A DNA stretch of 64,000 bases from a virus, in IMG/VR virus record IMGVR_UViG_3300046318_000144, positions 20,770 to 84,769 of that record. The stretch is one strand, 5' to 3'. Made by a program: the position numbers and the translations under genes. Numbering within the stretch: position 1 is the first letter of the stretch; each line of letters begins with the position of its first letter. Below, piece after piece: positions 25,526 through 35,454 of the stretch. The notes under the pieces were generated by a model. That model was not told the DNA's origin, did not search any database, and saw only the letters and a list, made by a program, of their open reading frames with translations.

Positions 25526-26750
25526 CTCGGTCTACCTGCCAATCAACTATCAAAGTCAATGATACTTCTTCGGGGAAAGCTGGATTATTAGGTACTGTCA
25601 CTGATACGGAGTCTATCTTCCTAACAAATATATCTTTTCTCGGCTCTAATACCGTGTTTAGACGCTGCTTTATAAACTCATCATTAACAACGATGGAGCA
25701 CCAGTTTCCTGGTTTGTATGTACCAATCAACGGGCTTATAGACCCATTAACAGTAATTGATATGTCACTAATCGGTGGTCTAGACTCATACAGATATCTC
25801 CTAGCAGTGTTGTGGAAGTCCAACTCGCTATCATAGTTACCCCAGCGGTCTACTATGGCTTCTTGACTATTAGTAACGGACCACTCTACATTTTCTGCTC
25901 TATCTAAGATAGGCCAGCCATCTCTAAGTAAATCGGTGGCAGATGCTGCTGAATAGGTAGCATCTCCACCACCAGACTCATTGCTAGTACCACTTATGAA
26001 CATTCTTGTAGCAGCATTTTCAGAGCTTTCCGCAAGACTCAGGTCGATAATATTTCCAGGATATTCAAATACAATTTTGTCAGCACCTAAAATAGATGGG
26101 TCAACTACTTGACCAGTAGCTAAGCCTCGATATGTAACCCCTGTAGTGTAGTCTAGGCGCTCAGGGAGTGAGTCAAGATACTCTGTAAGACTCTTAGGCT
26201 TGGTAGGGCTTAGTACAAATGTTCTGGTGAAATAGGAATCTCCTGCACCGTCAACTACTCTGTTGCACTCTATTCGGTAATCAAAACCATTGAGAGAGTT
26301 AGAATACTTCTCTACTACATCTGAAATGGTAGTTAGCTCAGATCCTCTAATTATTTCATTTTTTGCAACGTCAGAGCTGTAGTCAGTAGTGGAGAAGTCC
26401 ATACCACCAATACCAGCACTCTGAGTAAACTCTCCATAGCTTGCAACAAATAGTGTAGGTTCTACAGAAACCATAGGGGATGGGATTATAACTCCGTTAT
26501 AGTCTTCATCTATAGCATTGTATGAGTATGGGGCAGCCTTTTCGCTACCAGTAAGTCTGGCTCGAGCAGTATCAGCTATGCCAGTAGCTACTTTTATAGT
26601 CCTGGCTCCAATCAAAGTTATAGTTTTTACACCATTCAAAGATGAATAAGTGCTAGTAAACCCAGACAAGGTAATTTGATCGCCTACACAGTAGTTGTGG
26701 AGCCTGTTTTCTTTAATCCACAGCTGGGCAATTCCATTATCGATTTGCAC
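25515..26750 (-). CDS. C-terminal part of baseplate hub (Gp37-like), likely frameshifted from the upstream gene
   Basis: The frame codes 411 residues from a GTG at 26750 but is open upstream to 26870, where it overlaps the preceding tail gene by 46 bases in the -1 frame. The upstream codons read naturally as beta-strand protein and complete the first SH3/FCCH-like module, while the GTG falls inside its first strand and has no ribosome site. The body (ISDVVEKYSNSLNGFDYRIE, then SLTEYLDSLPERLDYTTGV) matches the C-terminal half of actinophage minor tail hub proteins of the ReqiPepy6 Gp37-like kind, normally joined to the N-terminal half seen in the neighbour. A single-base loss in a T-run, or frameshifting, best explains the split. 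Confidence 0.65.
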   Translation of the reverse strand: MQIDNGIAQLWIKENRLHNYCVGDQITLSGFTSTYSSLNGVKTITLIGARTIKVATGIADTARARLTGSEKAAPYSYNAIDEDYNGVIIPSPMVSVEPTLFVASYGEFTQSAGIGGMDFSTTDYSSDVAKNEIIRGSELTTISDVVEKYSNSLNGFDYRIECNRVVDGAGDSYFTRTFVLSPTKPKSLTEYLDSLPERLDYTTGVTYRGLATGQVVDPSILGADKIVFEYPGNIIDLSLAESSENAATRMFISGTSNESGGGDATYSAASATDLLRDGWPILDRAENVEWSVTNSQEAIVDRWGNYDSELDFHNTARRYLYESRPPISDISITVNGSISPLIGTYKPGNWCSIVVNDEFIKQRLNTVLEPRKDIFVRKIDSVSVTVPNNPAFPEEVSLTLIVDWQVDRVGE

Positions 26751-26824
26751 ATATTCGATATCTAAATTGACATTATTTATAGATGCAATTCCACCAGAGA
26801 CAAATACTGAGGTCTCCGAACTGG

Positions 26825-29800
26825 CTACAGTAAAACTACTCGTGTCAGCTGCGTGATAGTGGCTGATGCACTATTGTATCCAGATGGTTCTATGTCATAT
26901 ATGGCTACTTTATCGCCTACTGCAAAATCATTGTATGCGTAATAGGTAACAGATGACCCGTCACCAACTGCGGAAGTTATTGTAGCACCCTTAGCTACAG
27001 CATATGTAATAGTGTCTTCAGTAGTTTTTACTACTCTCCTAGGGCTATTATTGTGACCATAGAATATGCCACCGCGAGTGTATACCCAAACATTGATGTA
27101 GTCATTTGCCTCCACACCGTGCGCTGGGCTGGTGAGCTTGACTAGGTTTGGTCTATCATTGGCTCTATAAACGTTAGCAATATCCTTTACGGTCTGCGAG
27201 GAAGATAGATAGTCTAGGTATGCTGTTCCAGGAGCTTTTTGATACTTATATCCAGAAACTACTTCAGTAGATGTGATACTAGTTCTATCTGGATATACAG
27301 CACCAATATTATTCTTCACTACAAAGAACGTAGCCTGAGCTGATCCATAGGTTCCCGTAGATGAAGACACTACAGTCCATGTTTTGTTTAGCTTAGAGTA
27401 GTACTTTCTACTAATATTCTTAAAACCACTAATATCTATCAGATCATTTTTAGATATAGAAGGTCTAGCAGTTGTAGTCTGTCGAGGGGTGATATCTACA
27501 GTAACAGTCTCTGCGGACACATCAATGCTAGAAAAATCATATGATATTAGATCATTCTTTATGTAGAACTTTGTAGAGGATTCTACATAAACTACGCTAG
27601 CTGTTCCGTTATACATTGATAGGTTTTGGCTTGTCTCAACTTGAGTTTTTGTTGGGAAGTACACTTCTGCAGCAGGAGTAGCTGGAGTCCAAGACCATGG
27701 CTTAGACCATAAATCAGTTTTTATCGAAAAAGAATAGGTACTAAGTGGCGCGGCATACGCATCATCAGCATCGTAGTAAATATTCCAGTTACCGTTTACA
27801 ACTGATAAATCTATATTTTTAGGAGATCCGTTGTATGTACCAGAGACTGTTTCTAAGCCAGATAATTTAATTTTAGCAGCAGATGTCCCAATGTCAGAAG
27901 TATCTAATCTATGCCAATCTTCTACAGTCACTACTAAGAATCCACTAGCGTAGGTCATATTGGTTATTTTTGAAGTTCTAGCAGGTAGTACGGTAGAGGT
28001 AGACGTAGCAGCTGGAAGACCATTTACACTTACAACGCTTCCAACTGTTGCATTGTTGGTAGACGCTGTAGTAATTCCCAGAACTCTTTGGTACTTTTTA
28101 CCGTCACCTAAAGTAGCTTCTAAAGTTCCAGTTATTGAATTAACATCGTAATTTACAGAACTGCCATATGTATAGTCTCCTACTGCTGTAAATTTTATAA
28201 ACTTACCTTTAGTAGTCTTATAGAAATCAACAGCCTTTATTCTCATCTGCGTACCAGCTGGTGATGCTCCTGCTTGAAGCGGATAGCTGAATGTGTTACT
28301 GGTAGCTTCTACAATTTTTACTGGTGCCTGTTCTGTAGCATAACTGTCAAAGTTAGTACCGTCAAAAGACAATGCCACATAGTCACCAATATTGAAGTCG
28401 TGGTCTATGGCAGAAACTTTAGTTAGAGACCCTACTGTCCTAATCCCACTGAATGGGACCTCTACGATATCCGTGTAACCAATCCTTGACTTGGTGCGGA
28501 CTATAGTTCCAGTCTTAGCTTTAGCTTTAAAAGATTTACTAGGACCCTTACTACTGGAGATATTATATGAAATCTCGTCGTAATCAGAAATACTAGTTAT
28601 GGTTTTACTTCCACCATAAGTTTTATTGTCTGATTTATCAGCTGCACCAACTGTAACCTTAACTATGTCACCAACCGACATATTGTGCCTAGCACCAGTC
28701 TCTAAAGTTATAGTTTTCTTTTTGTTCTTAACTTTCATAGAGAGCTTAGAAATATTTGAAACAGCATCAGGCTCTACGGCTTTAGACGATAGCTGCATAT
28801 TTTCTGGCAGGTAAGTAAACCACCCCATACCATCACGAGATGCCGTTGACCCAGATGGGGCATTTTGAATGGCTACATCATCTAACTGTTTACTAAAGCT
28901 GACATACCAATACGACCCAGAGACTTCTGGCTCAGCAAGAATCGGGTACTCTCCATTTAAAAGGCTTATACCAGATATGGAGATGTAATCACCGTCATTG
29001 AACTTAGGATTATCATTAAAGTACAAGTAGCATATCTCATCTAAAACTTTATACTTAACAATAGTTTTGGGCGATCCCATGGAGACCTGGTCAACCACAT
29101 GGTATCCGTTATATAGTGGATATTGCCAGTTTACAGAGTCTACACCGCTAACTTTAATAGTCTCTCCAGCGTAAAAACCATGCCCGTCCGACTGGGGAGT
29201 TAGCATAAACTGGGTTATTGGGTATGAAAGTTTTACAGTATTTTTCTTAGAGTCTTTTACCTTTGACTCTTTAACATTGTACTTTTTCTGAGCATGGTCA
29301 GTAATTGGATCAACAAACGTAATAGTTTTATTTTTTTGATCTACAGAAGTTAAAACTATGGCATCAATTCCAGATTTTGAGTAATCAAAAGTATTTTTAC
29401 CACTCTTCCTAGCAGGAGGTTGGTTTTGGATAGTTAACTTCACCTTATCGCCTACCTCAAAGGTGTGAGGGGTAGTTAGGGTTAGAGTTACTGTTCCTAG
29501 AGTTCTTTTAATTTTTTGTACATTTTTTACAATGTACTGAACTATTTCTCTGTAATTTATTAAAGTATTTTTATTGTAAAGATATGTTAAAGGAATCTCT
29601 TCTACAACCAGTGCAGTTACTTTATCAGACTGATTTATTGGGTTTATTAGCTCAAATTTGATAGTTGTATCGTTAGGTACCTCGGACACAACATGAGAAC
29701 CGTCGAGTAGTTCATCTACGTTAGCTATTGTAAATTTTTGACCCTGCACTAAATTATGAGGGGTGTCAGTAGTGATGGTAGCTAAGCCAGAACGAGCTCC

Positions 29801-30610
29801 AGTAACTTCAAGTTGCTTACTTTGGATATTAATTCCAGTCTTAATTCCTGGAGCCAATACCTCATTAGCAAATGATATGCCAGAGAAGTCTTGAAAAGCC
29901 TCTTGAATAAGTTCTCTTATGTAGGAGTATGTATCAATCTGAGTAGTTACAGTTACATTACTGTAGTAGCTGCTAGTTTTTGGTACAGGCAGAGTTGGCA
30001 TATTTACATATAAGAATGTCTTAGTTGGGTCACTAAGCGCAGGTGGGGTGGATGCTTCATCCACAACTTCATAAAATCCACTGTACTTTTTAACTGATTC
30101 CTGGACAAATCCAACGTAAACTTTTACTGCTTTTCCATCTGAATCTCTAGAAGCAATAGGTTTTGGCAAAACTCTATTTTCTAAGGTAAGTAGTACATAT
30201 CCGCTAGAGGTTTTCTTAGTTGCTGTAGCTTCGTAGTTGTACGAGTAAGTCTTCCAAATAATTCTACGGCTGAGGTAGCTAGTAAATTCTTGACCTGATA
30301 CTTCAATACTTCTATCTACTAGAGCATAAGTTCTATTCCAAATTAAACCGCCCCAGACGCACTCATCTCCGCGCATAATGTAGAGGGCAGTTTTACCTGG
30401 AAGTGTTGCAGTGTATAGATCTAAGTTTTCAGTTTCTGGTGTTATGTATATGGTTCCAGAAAACTCTCCAGGCTCTTTTAGAGATTGACTATAAGAGACA
30501 TCCTGAAATGGCAACTCATTAAGTACCTTGTTAGTAGAAATGTCTACTACAAAGTATCTATAAATTGGAGCAGTAATAGTACTCGTAGGTGCTAAATTAC
30601 TGTCTGGCAT
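26825..30610 (-). CDS. Baseplate hub / minor tail protein with many SH3/FCCH-like modules
   Basis: Residues 1-110 look like the N-terminal domain of siphophage hub proteins (YRYFVVDISTNKVLNELPF, WGGLIWNR, then VSGQEFTSYLSRR). After that the 1,261 residues consist mostly of repeated ~50-70 residue modules of the type H-x-F-x-x-G-D-x-V...NG...V...F-x-Y (for example TPHTFEVGDKVKL, DHDFNIGDYVALSF, HGVEANDYINVWV). I count about eight. The gene stops at 26825, in the middle of the expected protein, while the C-terminal half continues in the -1 frame in the next gene. Intact, the fused protein would be about 1,670-1,690 residues. It sits after the distal tail gene. Confidence 0.75.
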   Translation of the reverse strand: MPDSNLAPTSTITAPIYRYFVVDISTNKVLNELPFQDVSYSQSLKEPGEFSGTIYITPETENLDLYTATLPGKTALYIMRGDECVWGGLIWNRTYALVDRSIEVSGQEFTSYLSRRIIWKTYSYNYEATATKKTSSGYVLLTLENRVLPKPIASRDSDGKAVKVYVGFVQESVKKYSGFYEVVDEASTPPALSDPTKTFLYVNMPTLPVPKTSSYYSNVTVTTQIDTYSYIRELIQEAFQDFSGISFANEVLAPGIKTGINIQSKQLEVTGARSGLATITTDTPHNLVQGQKFTIANVDELLDGSHVVSEVPNDTTIKFELINPINQSDKVTALVVEEIPLTYLYNKNTLINYREIVQYIVKNVQKIKRTLGTVTLTLTTPHTFEVGDKVKLTIQNQPPARKSGKNTFDYSKSGIDAIVLTSVDQKNKTITFVDPITDHAQKKYNVKESKVKDSKKNTVKLSYPITQFMLTPQSDGHGFYAGETIKVSGVDSVNWQYPLYNGYHVVDQVSMGSPKTIVKYKVLDEICYLYFNDNPKFNDGDYISISGISLLNGEYPILAEPEVSGSYWYVSFSKQLDDVAIQNAPSGSTASRDGMGWFTYLPENMQLSSKAVEPDAVSNISKLSMKVKNKKKTITLETGARHNMSVGDIVKVTVGAADKSDNKTYGGSKTITSISDYDEISYNISSSKGPSKSFKAKAKTGTIVRTKSRIGYTDIVEVPFSGIRTVGSLTKVSAIDHDFNIGDYVALSFDGTNFDSYATEQAPVKIVEATSNTFSYPLQAGASPAGTQMRIKAVDFYKTTKGKFIKFTAVGDYTYGSSVNYDVNSITGTLEATLGDGKKYQRVLGITTASTNNATVGSVVSVNGLPAATSTSTVLPARTSKITNMTYASGFLVVTVEDWHRLDTSDIGTSAAKIKLSGLETVSGTYNGSPKNIDLSVVNGNWNIYYDADDAYAAPLSTYSFSIKTDLWSKPWSWTPATPAAEVYFPTKTQVETSQNLSMYNGTASVVYVESSTKFYIKNDLISYDFSSIDVSAETVTVDITPRQTTTARPSISKNDLIDISGFKNISRKYYSKLNKTWTVVSSSTGTYGSAQATFFVVKNNIGAVYPDRTSITSTEVVSGYKYQKAPGTAYLDYLSSSQTVKDIANVYRANDRPNLVKLTSPAHGVEANDYINVWVYTRGGIFYGHNNSPRRVVKTTEDTITYAVAKGATITSAVGDGSSVTYYAYNDFAVGDKVAIYDIEPSGYNSASATITQLTRVVLL

Positions 30611-30651
30611 AGGTCAAATCCCTTACGTACAAGCGTCTTTATACTACTAGT

Positions 30652-31989
30652 TTACCCTAACCAGCCAGGTCGGTATTTTACAGTAACAGTCGGTGTTCCA
30701 CCAGTTTTTGATACAGTAAAGTTATTCGCACCAGAGGTTAGTTTAATCCAGTCAGAGGTAGGGTCTAGTACAGCTCTAGCACCAGTAGAGATTCCTCTAT
30801 ACAGGGTTACATTGTTGTAGGTATCTAGCTCTAGAGTGTCAGTGTCTTGAAGTTCCACGGTTCCTGCAGTAACAGTCTGACTATTAATCTGAAGATGTAG
30901 CTGTCCTCCATAAGAAGTTGTATCTGCATAGTACATAGAAACTTCAAATGTGGTTGTATCTACAACAGAGGTTACAGTGTGGATACCGTTAAATACTGGG
31001 ATACTAGAGTTTGATATAGAGCACATATCATCTAGCGTCAACCCATGAGGATCCGCAGTAGTTACAGTAGCAACTCCCCCAGATAGAACAATATCTACAA
31101 TGTCTGAAGTTGGGTTTGTATAGCTAAAGGTATTCAACGTTGTACTAGTTATTAGTATGTCAGTCCCATCAAATGGAGCACCGATATCTGAAATTGTTAC
31201 TAGATCATTCTCCAAGAAACTGTGATTATTTAAAGTTACAGTGGCTACACCAGAACGGTATACAACATTAGAGACACCTGTCTCAGTAAACCCAGCTGCT
31301 CTCAAATCTTTTACAATTTTTATTGACTTACCAGTGGTTACATTATTGATATATGCTGGCTGAGTTAGCGGTCCAGTTATACTGAATGTAGCACTAACAT
31401 CAGCAGTACCAACATTTGAGGCATTAACTTGAGTAGTACCGTTAGTATTTAACGATACTGATGTGTAACCATTCGAGTCTCCAGTATTCCAACCATATTT
31501 AATTGGATCAGCTGCCCTAAGTTGGATAGAAAAATCAATTCTTCCCCTTGGAAGATCATTCGTCACGGACGGAATATCTACCATTCGCACATAACATGAT
31601 TTAGTTGGAGACTCGTCAACATACATCCAACCACCAGTGTGAACTAAAGTTATAGCATTTAATAGTGTATTTCTAGCGGCAGCTGCTAAATCTGGACTTG
31701 GGGGCAGTATTGACCCAGTGAGGACTATATCTCTAGGAAGCCATCTACCTCTAGTGTCGTAGTTTCCATCACCAAGACCTCTTGACAACTCTGGGAACTC
31801 TGAAGCTGGAAGGTTCCACCAACCCTCTATATCGCTAACTACCCATATGACGCCATTAGCATCTATGGTATTTAGAGTTAACCCATTTATACGTATATCA
31901 CCAGCAAGTTTTAGTCCAGTTATTTCTGGATATGGTAGCGGAGTTAACGCTCTACGTACATACGTTGTTTCATAGGACTGATCTACCAT
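30652..31989 (-). CDS. Distal tail protein (Dit-like) with module insertion
   Basis: This 445-residue protein sits between the tape measure and the hub, the usual Dit position. The N-terminal part (GWWNLPASEFPELSRGLGDG, then PRDIVLTGSI) and the ITLVHTGGWMYVDE segment near residue 115 follow siphophage phage-tail-family proteins that cap the tube. Residues ~235-355 hold two copies of the SH3/FCCH-like module (VATVTLNNHSFLENDLVTIS and VATVTTADPHGLTLDDM), apparently inserted between the N- and C-terminal Dit-like halves. The start overlaps the tape-measure stop by one base. The ring-forming role is inferred from family and order. Confidence 0.75.
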   Translation of the reverse strand: MVDQSYETTYVRRALTPLPYPEITGLKLAGDIRINGLTLNTIDANGVIWVVSDIEGWWNLPASEFPELSRGLGDGNYDTRGRWLPRDIVLTGSILPPSPDLAAAARNTLLNAITLVHTGGWMYVDESPTKSCYVRMVDIPSVTNDLPRGRIDFSIQLRAADPIKYGWNTGDSNGYTSVSLNTNGTTQVNASNVGTADVSATFSITGPLTQPAYINNVTTGKSIKIVKDLRAAGFTETGVSNVVYRSGVATVTLNNHSFLENDLVTISDIGAPFDGTDILITSTTLNTFSYTNPTSDIVDIVLSGGVATVTTADPHGLTLDDMCSISNSSIPVFNGIHTVTSVVDTTTFEVSMYYADTTSYGGQLHLQINSQTVTAGTVELQDTDTLELDTYNNVTLYRGISTGARAVLDPTSDWIKLTSGANNFTVSKTGGTPTVTVKYRPGWLG

Positions 31990-34900
31990 TATGCTGTTAT
32001 ACCTTTACGTAGTTCGAAATTAAGTCGAGAAGTAATAAGCTTAGTTAAAGCTTGGTGGTCCATACCCTGAGGAGCATTAACGGTTAGATTTACGGTTACC
32101 CCACTACCGCCACCGCCAGAAAGCTCTCTAACAATAGCTTTATCTCTATCAGATAATCCATTCTTATCCAAAGGCTCTACTCGCTCTGGCTTTCCAGCCT
32201 CTGCAACTCTAATGACATGACCGCCAGCTCTAGGGTAGATAGTCCCACCATCAGCGTACCCATTTACAGGACTATACCCTATAGATGTATTACTAGGGCT
32301 ATTAAGTTGTTTAGCAACGCCGCTCCAGTACTTATCTATATCCTTAGATGTGGAAGATTTTTCTCCACCAAAAATACTCTCTACTAGCCACAAGAGGCCC
32401 TTAGATATCCAGTCATTAAATGGTTGGAATACTTCACTTATCTTTCTACCAATAGTGTCAAAACGAGCAGTTATCTTATCGTTAGCATCAGCATTCTTCT
32501 CTGCATAGCCACCATATTTATCAGTTAGGGTCTGTAGTAGGTAGTCCTGAGCCTCGGCTGCACCATTAGAAGCAAGTATTTGATCATACTTTTTCTTTTC
32601 CTGGTCAGTAAAGTTAATACCAGCACCAGTTAATGTATCTAAGGCGGTAGCTGGGTCAGCCATAGCATCAGCCATAACCTGTGCTGCTGATGGTGCATCA
32701 GTATTAAATACACTAGCTAGATCTAGAGCTAGTCCAGTCATCTTGTCAAATTTACCGTTAACCTTGCCAGCTTCCGTAGCTAACGACGGGTACTTGAGCA
32801 GAAGTTCTTGGACGCTCTTCACATTGTCATAGTTTTGACCAGTAAGTCCACCCATGTTATCGGCAACTTCAGTCAATCTATCTGCTACCTTTTTAGCTGA
32901 CTTACCAAAGCCACCATTGGCTCTAGCTAATCCTTCTAATCTCTTTGTAGATACCCTAGCCTTATCAGCTGCTTCTGACGCAGCATCGACAATAACTGGT
33001 ACAGCAGCAACTACGGCTCCAACTATTCCAAGTTTTCCAACAGGACTCTTAAGTAATTTACTGCCCATTTCGGCAATCTTCCCGCCACCACCAGGTAGAA
33101 TAGTTAACCCACCACCTGGCATCTCCCCGCCTCCGCCAGCTCCAGGCATACCGCTACCAGACATACCAACTTTAGGTACACCCTTAGCTCTACCTAGTTT
33201 ATTGATTTCATCTTTAGCTTCTTTAGCCTTTTTTCTAACATGCTCTAGGGAGGTCTTAGTCTTATCTAACTTACCCTTGAGAGTTCCCATCTTGGTGCTA
33301 GTGGTTTTAGCATTATTGGCAAGATTTCTCATCTGGGTATTTGCATTTTGAGAAGATGTTTTGATAGCATTTAGCTTTGTAACAACAGTACCAAGCTTAT
33401 CTCTCATAATAATGAGAGCTTTATTTACCTTTAAAATAATAGCGTGTAATTTTTTAAAGTTTTTCTCTGACTCTAAAATACGCTTATTCATAAGCTTGAG
33501 TTGTTTTTCAACTTTTTCTAAGCCATCATCAAGTTTATCTGCATCTTTTTTGGCATTCTTTGAATCTTTTTTCATGATTCCAAAGAACTTAAGAGTCATG
33601 ACAACAGCCTTTTTTAGAATATTAAATACACCAACTAATACTCTAAATAAGAACTTAAATCCTTTAAATAATAGACCAACTGCAGATGCTACTGCTAATA
33701 TTGGAGCAACAAATTTAAATATACCACTCATCGCCTGGATTATCGGGGCTAAGATTTTGAAAGCTCCTGCAAGAATTTTGAAGAACATTTGGACACCATC
33801 AGTCTCGCTCAGGGTCTTTATTATCTTCATAATTGCAATAACCGCATCAGCTACATCTGGCAGTGCATCAGCAGCTCCTTGAAAAGCTTTCTGCATATCT
33901 GGAGCATTTTTATGTAATGTCTCCCAAAATTTTGTAGTATTTGGATCAGAAGCAAATCCTAAAAATAAACCTAAAACATCTCCAAAAGTTTGGAGCATAG
34001 CTTTGGTTCCCTTAGCAGATTCTCTAAACATATCGCCAAAGCCTTCTTGTTTACCAATATCGGCAAATCCAGCAGTAGCGTCTTTTAGCCAAACTAATAG
34101 GTTATTTCCACCACTACCTGGTTTGACATTTTCATCAATTATTGCTCCAAATCCTGTAAGAACATTCCATATAATATCACCTAGTAATTTTGCACTATCT
34201 GCGGCATTTTTAAAGAATTCCTGAGTTTTTTTATCATTACCTAAATCTTTAAATTTTTCACTAATACCTACTAGCCAAGGTAAAAGACCTGATTTTCCAT
34301 CCTCCCCCTGAGTAATCCCAGCGGCTGCATTAGATAGGTTTACAAAACCAGTAACTACGTTACCTAAAATAGTCCCGATGCTTGGGAGCCATTTACCAAT
34401 ATTAGATAAAAACTTATCAATAGCCTTTAAATTATTCTCCTTGAGAATTACATCAGTAAAATTTTCTACAGCCTTGCCAAGACCAGAACTTATTTTCTTA
34501 AATCCACCAACTAGGGAATCGAATAACCCTCCTTTGAGCATCCTACCCATCTGAGTCTGGAGTGCTGGTAGAAATCCAGATGCAGCAGCTTCTTTAAGCT
34601 CTGACATCCTACCCTTGATACTTACAAGATATTGAGCAAACTTCTTTTGGCTCTTTGTTAGACCAGCATACGGGTCAGTTCCAGTTTTGTTTTTCTTTTT
34701 TGGATTATTAATCTCTTCATTGAGATCTTTAGCTCTATCCTTAGCTTTTCTATAGTTAAGCTCAGCGTGCTGAAATGCTAACTCTGCTTCTCTACGAGTT
34801 CTATTATCTGGTGGAAGATCTTGAACGCGAGCTAAAGCTTCTCTAGCTTTCTCTAACCCTAGAGCAGCATCTTGCTCATTGAGAGCAGCTTCCTCAGCAT

Positions 34901-35435
34901 CAAATGCAAGTTGCTGCATCTCTTCTCTTAGTTGTTTTACAGTTTTAGCTGCTGCTCCACTAGCTTTACCTGCTGCGGATACCGCTTGGCCTATACCACC
35001 CATGGCCATTTTTCCAACGGCAGAGCCTATTTTTATGGCTGCAAATACGTTAACAAGAGCCATACCAGATGCTATAGCACCAACTACTGCACCACCAAGA
35101 GCTCCAATGGAAGTGACTAGCTGAGCTATAGTTCCAATGAGGACTTGAAAACCTACAGACATGAAGTGGCTAGTCCTAATTATCTTAACCATAGCCGCTC
35201 TAGAGGCTTCCGCTTGCTGTTCTATGCTTTTAAAAGCATCACCGAGCTTACCCATGAAGTTATCTTTGGTACTATTTAAAAATCCTTCTCGAAAACCACT
35301 ACCAGTAGCTTTTCCTAGATTTTTTCCAGCTGCACCACCAATACCTTCAGCCTTTTGAAAGCCATTACGGATGTCACGTTCGACACCGCTAGTAATCGCC
35401 TTAACAATAATCTGGGCTTCACCTATGATAGGCAT
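31989..35435 (-). CDS. Tail tape measure protein
   Basis: The 1,148-residue protein lies directly after the gpG/gpGT chaperones and before the distal tail gene. It is Ala/Lys-rich and mostly helical, with long coiled-coil runs (residues ~155-240 and ~620-740), hydrophobic stretches (~110-140, ~540-600 and ~795-815) and a C-terminal end rich in Gly and charged residues. This is the tape-measure pattern. By the usual scale of about 1.5 Angstrom per residue the tail would be near 170 nm, a siphovirus length. I see no lysozyme or peptidase motif. The C-terminal part may interact with the hub. Confidence 0.92.
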   Translation of the reverse strand: MPIIGEAQIIVKAITSGVERDIRNGFQKAEGIGGAAGKNLGKATGSGFREGFLNSTKDNFMGKLGDAFKSIEQQAEASRAAMVKIIRTSHFMSVGFQVLIGTIAQLVTSIGALGGAVVGAIASGMALVNVFAAIKIGSAVGKMAMGGIGQAVSAAGKASGAAAKTVKQLREEMQQLAFDAEEAALNEQDAALGLEKAREALARVQDLPPDNRTRREAELAFQHAELNYRKAKDRAKDLNEEINNPKKKNKTGTDPYAGLTKSQKKFAQYLVSIKGRMSELKEAAASGFLPALQTQMGRMLKGGLFDSLVGGFKKISSGLGKAVENFTDVILKENNLKAIDKFLSNIGKWLPSIGTILGNVVTGFVNLSNAAAGITQGEDGKSGLLPWLVGISEKFKDLGNDKKTQEFFKNAADSAKLLGDIIWNVLTGFGAIIDENVKPGSGGNNLLVWLKDATAGFADIGKQEGFGDMFRESAKGTKAMLQTFGDVLGLFLGFASDPNTTKFWETLHKNAPDMQKAFQGAADALPDVADAVIAIMKIIKTLSETDGVQMFFKILAGAFKILAPIIQAMSGIFKFVAPILAVASAVGLLFKGFKFLFRVLVGVFNILKKAVVMTLKFFGIMKKDSKNAKKDADKLDDGLEKVEKQLKLMNKRILESEKNFKKLHAIILKVNKALIIMRDKLGTVVTKLNAIKTSSQNANTQMRNLANNAKTTSTKMGTLKGKLDKTKTSLEHVRKKAKEAKDEINKLGRAKGVPKVGMSGSGMPGAGGGGEMPGGGLTILPGGGGKIAEMGSKLLKSPVGKLGIVGAVVAAVPVIVDAASEAADKARVSTKRLEGLARANGGFGKSAKKVADRLTEVADNMGGLTGQNYDNVKSVQELLLKYPSLATEAGKVNGKFDKMTGLALDLASVFNTDAPSAAQVMADAMADPATALDTLTGAGINFTDQEKKKYDQILASNGAAEAQDYLLQTLTDKYGGYAEKNADANDKITARFDTIGRKISEVFQPFNDWISKGLLWLVESIFGGEKSSTSKDIDKYWSGVAKQLNSPSNTSIGYSPVNGYADGGTIYPRAGGHVIRVAEAGKPERVEPLDKNGLSDRDKAIVRELSGGGGSGVTVNLTVNAPQGMDHQALTKLITSRLNFELRKGITA

Positions 35436-35454
35436 ACTCTATGCTTCCTTAAAT

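Noticed and set aside
26825-26870. Programmed frameshift in the hub gene
   Set aside because: No X-XXY-YYZ heptamer in phase is present in the overlap, so I favour a single-base lesion or sequence error over a programmed event.
32854-33882. Long plus-strand frames inside the tape measure gene
   Set aside because: They lie antisense to a long tape measure protein with coherent helical pattern; no ribosome site or known motif.
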